Under the pieces are notes generated by a model that ran no database searches, was not told where the DNA came from, and worked only from the letters and a program-made list of their open reading frames with translations. The position numbers and the translations under genes are program-made. From Gentiana macrophylla (Eukaryota > Streptophyta > Magnoliopsida > Gentianales > Gentianaceae), in NCBI GenBank assembly GCA_026214975.1, contig CM047810.1, forward strand, positions 36,195,318 through 36,259,317: a stretch of DNA of 64,000 nucleotides, given 5' to 3'. Positions 31,899-42,931 of this stretch are shown here, piece after piece (the first letter of the stretch is position 1; every line of letters starts with the position of its first letter).

Positions 31899-34574
31899 CC
31901 ATCTCACCATGGTATCCATCGAAGGAGCATCATCGCCAAGATCTCGGACCAGAGATCTCTCCATATGGCGTTGCCTCTGTTTGCAACACTTCTCAGCCTC
32001 ATTCAGTAAGTCCTCATTGTACTGCTCAAAATCTTTGTACTTCTGGACGGCCTCAACCTTTTTGTCGAAGACAATTCCGGGAATAGAGTCCTGGACGCGC
32101 TTAGGATCATCAAAAATATCGAGGTGCAACTCCATCTCATAATTGGCGGACCGCATGGAAGTCTCCTTTTCATACCTCTTAAGGTTCATTGCGGCTATAG
32201 AAACCTATTTAGCCATTTTCTCGACGTTCAGGGACAAGCTGATTTCCTTGTGTATTTACGCCCTAGCTTCAACAAGCGAGCACAGCCGGGTGACCATATT
32301 GCCAGCTTCTATCTTAGCCCTTTTAGCGGCTATCTCTGCCTCCCCGACATGATTTTCCGCATCATCCACCCTGCCTTTCAGCACGGCCAGTTCAGCCTCC
32401 AAGCCAAAGACCCTATATTCAGAATCAACGCAATTGCTTTCTAATCAATTGTAGGCCTTCCAACATTTTCCCGCCGCAGTAGCCATATGAATAAAAGTAA
32501 GAAGAGAAATTGAGCCTCAGGTCTCCTAGGGGCACTAAAAGATAAAAGGACAAGTATGTGAAGCCAAGTCACATTTTGGCATCGACAAAAAAATGTTACC
32601 TTACTAGAGACAATCCCGAATCTGCCCTATAAGATTGCCAGTGCCATCCATGTAATCAGCCATCCGGTCCTCCATCATATTACGGAAGGCGATCCTGACT
32701 CAAATTGCCAAAGTCGCTCCATCCAGACTGTCCAAGAAATTCCTCAAGGGATGAGCATTGATGATCGCATGGCTGACCTCTCAGCTTCCCTCAACAGTTC
32801 ATGGATGACTGAAACTCTGCCTTAACCAAATAGGAAAATTTTCTTCCACGGCAGAGGTGGGTTAACCCCTTGACTAGTGGTATCCGAGGTAGTGAAATCA
32901 AGAGCAGGAACATAAACGTTATCACCGACCTCCTCGGCGTTCAACTCCTCATTCTGTGCAGCTTCCACGCTGTCTTGACCGAACCCGACAATGTTTTCAT
33001 GAGCCTGGATAAACCAGGCATCTTGGTTGTCCTCAACCATTCTTCGACGGGGTCAACATGGACATCAGCATCCCGCTCAACAAAGGGGCCTTCAACATTT
33101 ACAACCGCATTCGAAGTCGGACCCGCCTTTTCGATCCTTTGCCTCTTGTTTGAGACATTAGCTTTATCGGCACCTCCAGGTGGGCTACCAATGATATCAT
33201 TTACAACAACTAGTATATCAAGGCTGTGATCCGCAGTCGCTGTTCGGATCACAGCAGAAGGTGGCTCATTAATATGAACCCTTTGGGCCACCCTTGACCT
33301 CTTGTGAGCAATGACCTTGCTCGATCCAGCCTCATTATTAGCTGGCAGATTTTCCACACTCCTTGTTGAGGCAGACGGACAAGGAAGAGTCCGTGGACTA
33401 CATGCTCGGCATCCCTCAAGAGCTGCACCCTCGCCTCACGGTCTCGCCTAGCTTGTGCGTCATTCTCAGCCCTTCTCCTAGTCGAGTTCATCGAGCCTAC
33501 AAAAATAAGAGAAACATGTTAAACCACTAACAAGGCTTCGTGCTCGATAAATATGAAATAAGTCGTAACGCTTACGAGCAAGGCAAAAAGCAAAAACTAA
33601 GTTCTAACGCTTACGAGCAAGGCAAAAGCAAAAGTCTTAACGCTTACGAGCAAGGCACAAGAAAAATTCAGAATGCTATTTAGCAAGGCAAAAAATAGGG
33701 AAGAGAAGAATCTTACTAAGGTCCAAAGGAGCCCGTACGCTGGGCACGCCCTCGCAAACATGGTATAGTAATGGTCACCTCCTATGATGGCACTTCACGT
33801 ACCATCCGGATCCATCGGGAGCAGCGCAACCTCCACTAGGGGTTCGACCTCTTCCCAAGGGAGAATAGCTGCGTTTATCCAAGCCAAACGAAGGGGCTGG
33901 TTTCTTATGGCGAGTTCTTCCAGTTGAAGACCAACCGATGTCTTTTGGTTTTCTCTTTCCAGACAAAAATCCTCTCCACACAAGACATGAAGTCGGCATC
34001 TTTGTCAATTTTAGATAATTTGTTCAGAGCAGACACATCCGTCGGTTCTCATCAGACTTGGGAAAGGTCCAACCATTATTGGACTCCACCAGTACACACC
34101 TCTTGATCCAATACCTAACTTTTGAGGGGGTAGCAAAAATAGCTTCAACCTGCCCGTTGTACTTCTCACCGTATTTTGGCCAGATTGTCCATCGATGGAG
34201 AGAGTAAACAAGTAACCTAAGGCCATCAGGGTCGAGTCAAAACCCAAAAGACGGTGTAACACAGTGAAAGGCATGATGACCCGGGTCACCTGGAGCGTAA
34301 GCTCACTCGGCATACTCTTCGTCGCCTCCCGGAATTCAACGATGAATGGATCAAGAGGAAGCCTGAGCCTGCTAATCAGGGAATCAAAAAAGAAGACAAC
34401 AACGTCCCGCTCGTCCCTGTCACTTATGCATGCCACATCTCCCCCTCCATAAAGTGGAATAGGTATGACGTCATATTCGTCCCCAATGCCCTTAGAGACG
34501 AGTTCAGCTAAGCATTCACTCTCAGTGTTTTCCAGATTTTGTGGATACGCCCATCTTGAGCCTGCTGTGCTCAC
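31899..34574 (-). pseudogene. Antisense ORF of Tat-like element G (gypsy-type 'transposase_28'-like domain)
   Basis: Minus-strand pieces run 34574-34011, 34008-33775, 33491-33249, 33357-32941, 33040-32822 and 32189-31869. The first contains LRLPLDPFIVEF and, about 60 residues on, LLGFDSTLMALGYLFTLS, which resembles the 'putative gypsy type transposon' domain (PF04195) of plant elements. The later pieces are charged and coiled-coil-like (EAEKCCKQRQRHMERS). Some Tat-lineage elements are known to carry an ORF in antisense between pol and the 3' LTR. Its role is unknown. Frame changes between pieces may be frameshifts or introns. Its upstream region is 34575-35470. Confidence 0.6.
33540..33690. 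repeat. Short tandem repeats (about 40-bp units)
   Basis: The unit containing AACGCTTACGAGCAAGGCAA occurs three times in a row at about 33555-33660, with a decayed fourth copy (AGCAAGGCAAAA). It lies inside the antisense ORF region between coding pieces. Confidence 0.75.
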
Positions 34575-35470
34575 TTCTCTTCAGTGATATGCTTAGAATC
34601 ACCACTTCAACCCCAACTTCGATCTCCTCATCTCGACCAATTGATTCTCTACGACTCGCCGATCCGTCTCAACAGTTCGAGCTCCCATTTGAAGACATGG
34701 TATCTGAAAGGAAAAGGGCAAGGTGGATGGTAAATCACCTAAATCTCAAACGAGGGGCTGAGATGAACGTATCTGCCTGTCTCGACACTTCTCCCCTCCG
34801 TCGTCCCAATCAAAGGTTTCTAAGCCCTAATTCTACCTAACGGGAAAAAAGATGCCGAGAAAGATCTTCATTTCTCCGTAATTGATGATCTAACACCGAT
34901 CAACAACAAATAGAAATCAAGCATGTATATAGGCATTCAAGAGGCGATCTATTTGTTTTCATCAAAATGCTCATGAAAAATAGGCATGTTCAGGTCCATC
35001 GGGGGCAAAATCAACAATCTTTCTTCGTAAAATCCTAGAAATGCGCACATAAAGAGGTGTTCAAAGCAAGAAAAGCATGTTGCTGCTCAAAATAAAGATA
35101 AATTATGGTGATTTACCATACTGACTGAGGGGAAATCCGAAGGAAAGCCTGAAAGAACATTTACCGACAACCGGAAATGATTTTGCTACCGTCGGAAAAC
35201 CTCGATGAAAGCGGGAATGCTTTTACAAATCGTCGGAGTCTCTTGCTAAAAAAATCTCGATCTAGCGAAAAGTATATAAGCATAGAAGGGCGACCCTCCG
35301 AATAGGTGTGATGCTTCAGAGACCGGAGCAATAATGACACTACAGTTATCGAGTCAAGTTATCTCTTCGAAAAGATAAGACCTATCACGTGACAACTGGC
35401 TAATAATAATGGTTACATTAGCAGCGGAAACGCTTTGCATCCCTCCATTTACATGAATAGAGCAAAGCAA
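34575..35470. other. G internal region upstream of the antisense ORF
   Basis: No gene is recognised. The plus-strand ORF 34541-34840 is probably a shadow. The segment would hold the promoter and leader of the antisense ORF if it has its own transcript. Confidence 0.3.
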
Positions 35471-35574
35471 TTCAGCTCAGAGTTACTCATCTCGGCATCA
35501 CCTAACGCTATTTAGGCTAGGTCTTTAAATAGCACTACGCCAAACCAGCCCACTCACTATTGTTGTCGACATGC

Positions 35575-35870
35575 TTAGTCATGTCGCTATTCAGCACGGA
35601 AATCTTCAGCTAGTCGCTTCGAGCCTAACATTGCTAAAGTCCGATCGTTATTTAGCACGACAATCCTCAGCTAGTCGCTTCCGAGCCTAACACTGCTAAA
35701 GTCCAGTCGTTATTCACCATGGAAATCGTCAGCTAGTCGCTTCCGATCCTAAAGCTACCAAGTCCGGTCGCTATATAGCACGGAACCATGCGTCTAGACG
35801 CTTTCAAGCCTAACGCATTTCAAACCCGGTCTCAATTCCAGCACGACACTATTTGACTATGCTAATGAGC
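35575..35870. repeat. 3' UTR tandem repeats of element G (about 62-bp units)
   Basis: Four to five head-to-tail units, each about 62 bp, share TCGCTATTTAGCACGG and CAGCTAGTCGCTTCCGAGCC, decaying toward 35870. They lie 170 bp upstream of the polypurine tract. Tat-lineage elements are known for variable tandem repeats in this position. Confidence 0.8.
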
Positions 35871-36023
35871 CTTACGATGTCAAACATGTCGCTCTATAGT
35901 AGTCATCGACAATGCTCGAGCCTTATGCTATAAGTTGGTCGCTCTACATCAGTCACCTCGGCATGCGGTGGATCAAAAAAAATCTACTCCATGACTTATT
36001 CATGTATGCACCATGAATAAATC

Positions 36024-36040
36024 AAGGAGTAGGGGGCCAT
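36024..36040 (+). other. Polypurine tract of element G
   Basis: AAGGAGTAGGGGG is immediately followed by the 3' LTR start TGATACGCC. It would prime plus-strand DNA synthesis. Confidence 0.7.
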
Positions 36041-36682
36041 TGATACGCCAAGCCCAAAAAAAGAACCCGCGAATGTCACATTGGACCTGTATGTAGGTCC
36101 AATACACATAGGGTCTTCGGCCCACACTGTTCGCACCTCCATAAGCTGAACTGGGCCGAGCTTCAATCCAGCTTGCCCTATGCCTTTTCGATATTTAGCA
36201 TTGGCAGGGCAACGAGTGTCAATCAGCAAAGCCTTGAACCCGCCTTTACAGGCCGACAAGAAGCACTGAGGGCCGAACTGCTCGCCCCTCAGCTCGCAGT
36301 CTGCCCATCTCGGACCAAGCCCATTAAATCAGGCAACAGGAGTTAAAGCTCGACGGTTACAAGCTAATAATCCGCTATGGTTATCACGAAGCTCACCCAT
36401 TTACTGCCACGACAGCCATGTAGTTAATAACTTTAATTACTCTTTAATTGTACACTCTTGTAACCTCCAACTCCTAGCCCTATAAAAAGCAGCACTTTGT
36501 ATCCTGAAAAGGACAATCTAATATTTGTCGACAATTTGCTTGTTCTTTACGTTTTCTGTCGATCTTCATATCACTGTCACATCATTCATAATCACCGCTC
36601 GATATTTACTGCGTAAATCACTACAAACATCCACAAGATCCGCCGCAAATCCACTAAAAATACGTTTATTATAATTCCGACA
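36041..36682 (+). repeat. 3' LTR of element G (642 bp)
   Basis: Starts TGATACGCC and ends TTCCGACA. A TATA-like CTATAAAAAG lies near 36480. It aligns with 23228-23821, with moderate divergence that suggests an old insertion. No dyad module like that of LTRs A-E is visible. Confidence 0.8.
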
Positions 36683-37142
36683 TCCTCACAATCCACATAA
36701 TGTCATTAAATAATAAATAATGTATTGCATTATATAATCATGCCATTTCAGAAATTTAATAAATTAAATTAATCTGTAACAAATATATACCATCACATTA
36801 AATCAATTGTACTGCATGAAGATCAAATCATATCATAAATTCAATTTGATCATATATGATGTGATGTAGGTACATGCACCAAAAAAGGGTGGTGCCATAT
36901 GTTGTAAGTCATAAGATTTTATTGCAAAGGGTTAATGCACAAGATATAAGTCAAATAGCATATAATCAAATACAAAGGTAGTATGAAAATCAATCATACT
37001 AGTGCACAACAATTATCCATCTTTTGATTAATTTTCAAAGTAACTCCAAGGCTTAAAATCCCCATAAAACAAGGACCCCTGCAATATGTATTCTCCCTTT
37101 TGATTTGAAAACTTATAAAAAAAAATAAAAACTATGAGGGTA
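36683..37142. other. AT-rich intergenic DNA, no gene seen
   Basis: Poly-AT sequence with no recognised coding. It could be the env-like or UTR portion of the Sirevirus-type fragment that follows on the minus strand, but no motif supports that. Confidence 0.3.
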
Positions 37143-37640
37143 TCATATGTAGGTCACTGTGAAGTTTCTCAAGAATGGCTTAGGGTAAATATCAACAGCC
37201 TGCTTATTCATAGGCACAAAATCTATAGCTACTGTATCATTTTTCACGTGGTCATGTTTAAAATGATACTTTATATCTATATGTTTGGCACGAGAGTGCA
37301 AAATGGGGTTATGTGACAATTTTATCGCATTGGTATTGTCACAATACGTAGGCATAGAAAGAACAGTAATAAAAAAAGTCTAAAAGTTGTTTTTTTTAGG
37401 GTAAAGTTGTTGTTTGATCCTTGGTATTTGAACACAACAATTTCTTAATTAGAGCAACATACTCAGCTTCAAGGTACTAAGAGCAACACTAGGTTCTTTC
37501 TTAGAAAACCATGAAATGAGTCTACTACCTAAGAATTAAAAAGTTCCACGTGTTCTAGCTCTTTCTTTCAACACTACAACCAATATTGTAGGCATCATTA
37601 AAAGCATGCAGTCTAAAGACAAAGGCTTTAAAGTACTATA
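37143..37640 (-). pseudogene. Copia (Sirevirus-type) RNase H fragment
   Basis: In two minus-strand frames. About 37600-37440 contains GCSVERKS, FLGSRLISWFSKK and a serine-rich 'STLEAEY'-type motif. 37355-37143 contains CDNTNAIKLSHNPILHSRAK, then HIDIKYHF. These are hallmark blocks of copia RNase H (SWxSKKQxxVAxSTxEAEY; CDNxSAIxLxxNPxxHxRTKHI), closest in wording to the SIRE/Maximus group. Stops and a frameshift separate them. RT and integrase are absent on this side. Confidence 0.75.
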
Positions 37641-37694
37641 AGCCTGGTGTGGGAATGTGTCTAAGATATCTAAAGATTTGCTTTACAGATTTGT

Positions 37695-37930
37695 AGTGAG
37701 ATATCTTTATGATCTTGATTTATCAAAGTCTGCAACTCTGAGTCTGAGCCCTTAGTCTTTAGATAGTCAATATTTACCACCGAGTCTGACTCCTCAGCCT
37801 TCATTCTTTTAAATGTATCTTTGATTGCATATGAAGACCTAAATTGTTTCTATTACTATGTTTGTCTGATTGAACCTATACAATAATCTGACTCTAGTAA
37901 ATCATATACATATATCAAATCTAAATCACA
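37695..37930. repeat. Dispersed repeat shared with 60302-60545
   Basis: A direct-orientation match of about 230 bp (TTTATGATCTTGATTT..., CATTCTTTTAAATGTATC..., TTGCATATGAAGACCTA). Probably retroelement debris, adjacent to the Sirevirus-type fragment here and to LINE debris at the other copy. Confidence 0.7.
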
Positions 37931-38896
37931 TGCTTCTATCAGAACTTGATTAACAATCATCACATCATCAAAACCAAACTACTTAACAATCATCAGAACT
38001 AAACCTAATAATTTCCCCCTTTTGATGATGTTAATAATTTCCCGATTTAGATGATGAAAAAAAAATCCTTTTGATTTGATGATGTCAAAAACCCTCATAA
38101 GCCTACCTATATCTTATCAATTAATATCAATCCAAAAGCAAGGAAACATAAGTCATAGAGATTATAACCTTGAATAAATATTTTCATTTCATTAATATTT
38201 CAGATATTGCAAAACAATGCATAAATAAATTGAAAAAAAGTCTTCAGGTCTTGCTTCAGCTTCGGTTATGCAGTCTTCACATGTCTGCGAGCATGCTTCT
38301 TGATCTTCAACTCTTCTGCTTCTTCTGAGCTCTTAAGGTCTGAGTTCCTTGTCAGACCTAGATTCCCCCTTACTATCAGCTATGGAAATTTCCAAAAATC
38401 AGATTTTATTTTGCTTTTTCAGATTTGGAAATTCAGTGACAACATTTCAAATTTTATTCTAATTGCCAGCATTGTCATCAATTTTGATAAAAACTAGTTA
38501 ATTTATCTTCGTGGTATCTTGATATTGGCTGATATTACCCCTTGCTGAAATGACTATAGGTTGATATTCAGATTCAAGCATTTCATTCATTTCCCATTTT
38601 TTGGTTGTTTCAAGTGTCATTATTAAAGCATCCAAAATGTCAATGCTTGAATCTGAACATCGATTAGTCTACAAATAAGTTGAGCCTCTGTTTCAAGATT
38701 TGAAGGATCTGCATCTGATTCGGACTGATCTCCAAATGTCTTTAAAGCGGATGTTCCTTCATCACAGCTGGTTGCATCATATCTCAACCTATCTCTTCTT
38801 CTTGGAATTCAGGTGATGCATCTACAGATCGGAGGGGTCGATCAATAGTTCTTCTCCAGGTTCTGAATCTTACATTTCAAGGTGTATGCCTTATAT
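37931..38896. other. Retroelement debris, no gene recognised
   Basis: Contains TTTCCCCCTTTTGATGATG-like pieces (near 38010), common in Sirevirus-type elements read on the opposite strand. No coherent ORF. Element F is inserted into this sequence at 38897. Confidence 0.35.
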
Positions 38897-39227
38897 TGTT
38901 ACAGTATAGAAGCTGATGGGAATGCTGAGTGCACTCTACTGATCAATCGAAGATATCGATGAGCTCACCGACAAGATGAGGATCGCCACCTGGCGATAGT
39001 ATCGAAGACTCAAAGAACTTTCTTGATCGCTTTGATATAGTGTAGAAATCGGTTATTTAGTTATAATCTGTTATAACCGTTTGTAACTTACTTCTAACTG
39101 ATTCATGAGGTGTATGGTGTTATAAATACCTCATGATCAGCAACATTGTAAACCACCTGTAACTTTACATGATCAATAATAATTCCGCATTTTATTTTGT
39201 TTGTTTTTAATTCTACAAAATTCATCA
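38897..39227 (+). repeat. 5' LTR of element F (331 bp)
   Basis: TGTTACAG...TTCATCA. It carries an inverted repeat (CGGTTAT near 39046, ATAACCG near 39073) and a TATA box TATAAATA (39121-39128) enclosed by TCATGAGGT (39103-39111) and ACCTCATGA (39128-39136), a perfect 9-bp stem. Confidence 0.85.
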
Positions 39228-39240
39228 TGGTATCAGAGAA
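39228..39240 (+). other. Primer-binding site of element F (initiator-Met type)
   Basis: TGGTATCAGAG directly abuts the LTR end CA. Confidence 0.85.
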
Positions 39241-39430
39241 GAAACTTGAGAATTTCTAAAAGCTTTCTTGCATTTTTTGAAGAAACTTGAGAGTGTTCTC
39301 CATCTTTTTTCAAAGTTTTCAGTTTCATGAGAGTAAACTGTTATTATTTTCCTATTTTTTGGTCAGTTCTTGATCAGATTTTCTCCATCATTGATTGATT
39401 TGAGAATCAATTCTGAAATTCTTGATAGTC

Positions 39431-40425
39431 ATGGCAGCTAAGAAACAAGAAATTAGTCCCCCCCCAGTCCATTCTATGTTCATCCTAATGAAAATCAGTC
39501 TCTGGTTCTAGTTCAGCCATTGATGAATGGCAACAACTATAATCCCTAGAAAATGTCCATGAAGATGGTGTTGATCACCAAAAATAAAATTGGCTTCGTA
39601 GACGGCACAATTAAAAGGCCAGAAGTAGATTTAACAGACTTTCATGCTTGGAGGCAATGTGATACATTGGTGTGATCATGGATCTTGAATTATGTTGAGA
39701 ACACCATTGCACAAAGTTTGATGTACTTCAAGAGTGCACATACAGTATGGAAGAATCTTGCAGCAAGGTTTTCAAATGTTGATGCATTAACACTTTCAGA
39801 TCTTCTTGAAGAAATGCATCTACTGAAACAAGGCACAGATTCTGTCAATCAATACTTACAAAATTGATGATTCTTTGGGAAGAAATCAAGACCATCAGGC
39901 CTGTAACAATCTGTTCTTGTGATCCTCAATGTCACTGCAATGCAATCAGCAATCTGATGGATCATATGGAAGCTGAACATGTCATAAAATTCCTTAAAGG
40001 TTTAAGGGATGAATTTGAACCAATAGTCTCATAGGCAATGTTGATGGTGCCTTTCCCAGAATTCAAGATGCCTTTGCAATGGCAATCAAGTTTGAGTGAC
40101 AGAAGTCATATGTGGCTAACAAGGCCAAGAATCAAGATTCCATGGTCATGTTATCCTAAAAGAATGGACAGGGACAAAATCAGATTGTCAGCAGACCTAA
40201 CTCTGCTACAGATCCCAGGCCAAAAAATCCCAAAAGATGCAATGTAGCTTTTGTGGATTCAATGGTTATACAGAGGAGACATGTTACAAGAAGCATGGTT
40301 TACTTCCTGGCATCAAGTCAAAAATGGAAAATATGGTGAAAAGAGGAGCAGTCAGCAGAAGAAGATCAGGTACCAAGCAGGTCTGCTGGACCTGGGTTTC
40401 CAAATCTTACTGCACAACAACTTGA
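39431..40425 (+). pseudogene. gag of element F, degraded, with CCHC-like knuckle
   Basis: Starts at ATG 39431 (MAAKKQEISPP). Copia gag blocks follow in shifting frames: a KNKIGFVDG-type motif with RPEVDLTDFHAWRQC (39570-39660), then MYFKSAHTVWKNLAARFSN (39721 onward) and LKQGTDSVNQYLQN. The knuckle CSFCGFNGYTEETCYKKHG (40243-40299) has the C-x2-C...C spacing of copia gag, but the His is Tyr. At least three in-frame stops plus frameshifts are present. Gag would package the element RNA. Confidence 0.8.
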
Positions 40426-40429
40426 CAAG

Positions 40430-41083
40430 TTGATGGCTCTGCTAAGTGACCCTCCAAGGCATGCAGGATTTGCTGTTGGCCAACCTGCTGACATTGTTAC
40501 ACACTACTCACCTGCCACAGGAATAGGTGACCTAAATTTAGTCAGATCAATACAATGGATCTTGGACTCTGGTGCCACAGATCACATTGTAGGATCATTA
40601 GATCTATTAAGTAATCATAAACCTTCATCTGGTATAAAGATGGGATTACCTAATGGAAATAATGTCTCTGTCACACACATAGGCCAAGTGAGGATCAATA
40701 CTCAACTGGTCCTACATGATGTGGTCTGTATTCATGGTTTTAAATATAACATTTTATCTTTATCTTCTTTTATTAATCATACAAAAGGTGCAGCTGTTTT
40801 TTCTGCTAACAAGTGTGTATTGCAGGACAAGAACAAGAACATGATTGGTTCGGCTGAGTTACAAAAAGGACTTTATGTCATGGATCAGCCCATGAAACTT
40901 TCTGTTACCAATACTATAGAGAATCACACTCTATCTGATAGATTAGATGATGCACTTTTATGGTATTACAGACTTGGACACCTGCCTGATAAGAGACTGC
41001 AAGTCATCAGTTCACAGTCTGCTGATGTCCAATTTTGTAATCATGATCTTTGTTATGTTTGTCCTATGGCAAAAATGAATTAA
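40430..41083 (+). CDS. Protease and GAG-pre-integrase region of element F
   Basis: A 217-codon open frame. The aspartic protease site is WILDSGATDHIVGS (around residues 43-56), followed by the flap-side motif VVCIHGFKYNILSLSSF. The C-terminal third is the GAG-pre-integrase zinc-binding domain (YYRLGHLPDKRLQVI, then CNHDLCYVCPMAK). The protease cleaves the gag-pol polyprotein; its catalytic D-S-G is intact. The frame ends at 41083, while integrase continues in the next frame from 41050, so a frameshift lies between them. Confidence 0.85.
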   Translation: MMALLSDPPRHAGFAVGQPADIVTHYSPATGIGDLNLVRSIQWILDSGATDHIVGSLDLLSNHKPSSGIKMGLPNGNNVSVTHIGQVRINTQLVLHDVVCIHGFKYNILSLSSFINHTKGAAVFSANKCVLQDKNKNMIGSAELQKGLYVMDQPMKLSVTNTIENHTLSDRLDDALLWYYRLGHLPDKRLQVISSQSADVQFCNHDLCYVCPMAKMN

Positions 41084-41391
41084 GTACCACTACTGTAAAC
41101 ACTAGTTTTGACCTTTTTCACATGGATATTTGGGGTCCTTTGAGACACCCTACTATGAATGGACAACAATATTTTCTTACTGTTGTAGTTGATTTTTCTA
41201 GGTTTACTTGGGTTTTCCTTATGAGACATAAATCTGAAGCTTCTGACCTTGTTAAATATTTTGTTAAATATGCTTCTACTGAGTTTCATAAAATTATTGA
41301 AGTGATTAGATCTGACAATGGTGCAGAGTTTCAACTTACTGACTTTTATGCTCAGCAGGGTATCATACATCAGACATCATGTGTCAGTACA
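41084..41391 (+). pseudogene. Integrase core of element F, N-terminal half
   Basis: Contains the first two catalytic aspartates: FDLFHMDIWGPL (41110 onward) and EVIRSDNGAEF (around 41310). It breaks off at 41391, where E is inserted at GTACA. The third catalytic residue is at 55832, on the far side of E. Confidence 0.9.
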
Positions 41392-42927
41392 TGTTAAGGG
41401 TGAAATTATATGTTTTATAGGGTTATATTTTGTGATGTTTTCCCCTTTTATTTGTATCATTTGCATAATAAGTGGTCTTTATATTAAAATATTGAGCGAA
41501 CGATATTTTTAACGGCTTAATCGCAATATCGATTTATTTATGTGATTTCATGGTTGAAATATGATTATTTGAATATCACTACAGTTTGCGATGTTTTCCA
41601 TGTGTTATAGGTATGTGTATCGTGCTCAAATGATGATCAAAAGAGATAAATTTCGAGCTATAAGGATTGAAGGAAGAGATAATGATCAAGTGGAGTGAAG
41701 GAAAAAAGAGATAAATATGAAGAAATCACCTTCAAGTCGTGTTGGACGAGCGTCCATACTCCGTCCAGAGTGGACGGGCGTTTGATGGAGTGGACGGGCG
41801 TCCTGAGGAGCGATTTTGATACAGAGAGTTTGGACGCTATCTGAACGGGCGTCTGAAGCAGTCTAGGGTTATCTGGACGGGCGTTCAGGATAGCGGACGA
41901 GCGTCCGTCGGCCGACTTAGTGAAACCGACGTCGAAATCTATAAATAAGCGGCTGTTTCTCAACCTAAGGGGGGACAATTCGACATCACACAAACCCTAA
42001 ACCCTAGGGGCGGCTAAGGCTGCGTTTTTACTTCTTTTTTCTCTCACTTTTATGCAACTTTAAATTAGATTAGATTAGAGCAGTCTTTATGTTCTTTTCC
42101 TGCAAAACTGTGTTGCTAAGGATGCTCAGGAGCTAAAGCTTCAATCAAACGAGAATTGTGAAGCCATCAACTTGGATTGATTCTGTATTTCGGATTAAAC
42201 TGTGAGTTATTTATCCAAGGTTGTTTCTTATTTATGTTTTATCTCGCTTTAATTGCGCTTATATCGGAAGATTTGCATGTATGATTATGTTTATGTTTGA
42301 TGGAAGTCATGATAAACCTTTAGATCACCATAGATAAGAATAGTCCTTAGATTTATAATAACGGAAGTTAGTAAGTCTAATCACTAGATTTGAATGTAAA
42401 AGTTGACACCTTTGATCTTAAAACGCGTTAATCTAGCATTGGAAGATACTAGGTTAATAGATGAATTGCCTAAGGAATTAGGGTTCATGTTTAGGTAAGG
42501 TGAATCACAACCTAGATAAATACCGCATATAATCGAGATAGAGATCAATACATGTTGGTAGGTGGATCAATCCTCGCTTGCCTTTTATAATTTGATTTTA
42601 AATCCTTGCAACTCGGGTCTTGTTTTGCTTATTTAATTTCCTTTTTGCAATTGGTTTAGTTTAGTTAATAAGTTCGTTACCCGTATCCTTCCTAGCATTG
42701 GTGTTCAAATTCTGTCTAGTTTTTTTTTTTTTCTCGCAATCTTTGTTTAGATTAGTCCACTTTGTTGAGTGTAGTTCGTGACATAGTTAGTTAAAACAAA
42801 AGCTAGGATTAACAACAGATCTAGTTCCCGTAAGATCGACCGGCATAGCCTCTATACTACGATCCTTGCACTTGAGGTTAACCGGTTTTATTACTTGTTT
42901 ATTTCAGTATTAATAAAATCTGTGACA
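41392..42927 (+). repeat. 5' LTR of element E (1536 bp)
   Basis: TGTTAAGGG...CTGTGACA. Six dyad motifs of the GGACG-AG-CGTCC / GGACG-GG-CGT type lie at 41743-41906, followed by CTATAAATA (41939-41947). The conserved 'agatcgacc...ctatactacga' block is at 42833-42863. Minus-strand ORFs here (41993-41658, 54879-54547) are shadows kept only because the LTR is duplicated. Confidence 0.95.
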
Positions 42928-42931
42928 AGTT

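Larger units (their letters stand above)
23228..36682 (+). mobile_element. Element G: Tat-like Ty3 retrotransposon, pol-less, with solo LTR insertions
   Basis: The flanking LTRs (23228-23821 truncated, 36041-36682 complete) align over most of their length. The primer site at 23829, gag on the plus strand (24262 to about 29060), an antisense ORF (34574-29926), 3' tandem repeats and a polypurine tract appear in that order. That is the layout of the Tat lineage, except that no RT, RNase H or integrase is present between gag and the antisense ORF. Three solo LTRs (A, B, C) sit inside. Without them G is about 8.5 kb. The first 77 bp of the 5' LTR are missing, so I cannot confirm a target-site duplication. 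Confidence 0.75.

Noticed and set aside
37980..38030. CCCCCTTTTGATGATG read as the polypurine tract of the Sirevirus-type fragment
   Set aside because: On the minus strand it would lie upstream of the RNase H at 37143-37640, the wrong side for a 3' polypurine tract.
39228..39240. TGGTATCAGAG considered as part of a tRNA gene
   Set aside because: No cloverleaf is present; it is a retrotransposon primer site, complementary to a tRNA end.
41658..41993. Minus-strand 111-codon ORF repeated at 54547-54879
   Set aside because: It is a shadow in the duplicated LTRs of E, created by the GGACG dyad repeats.
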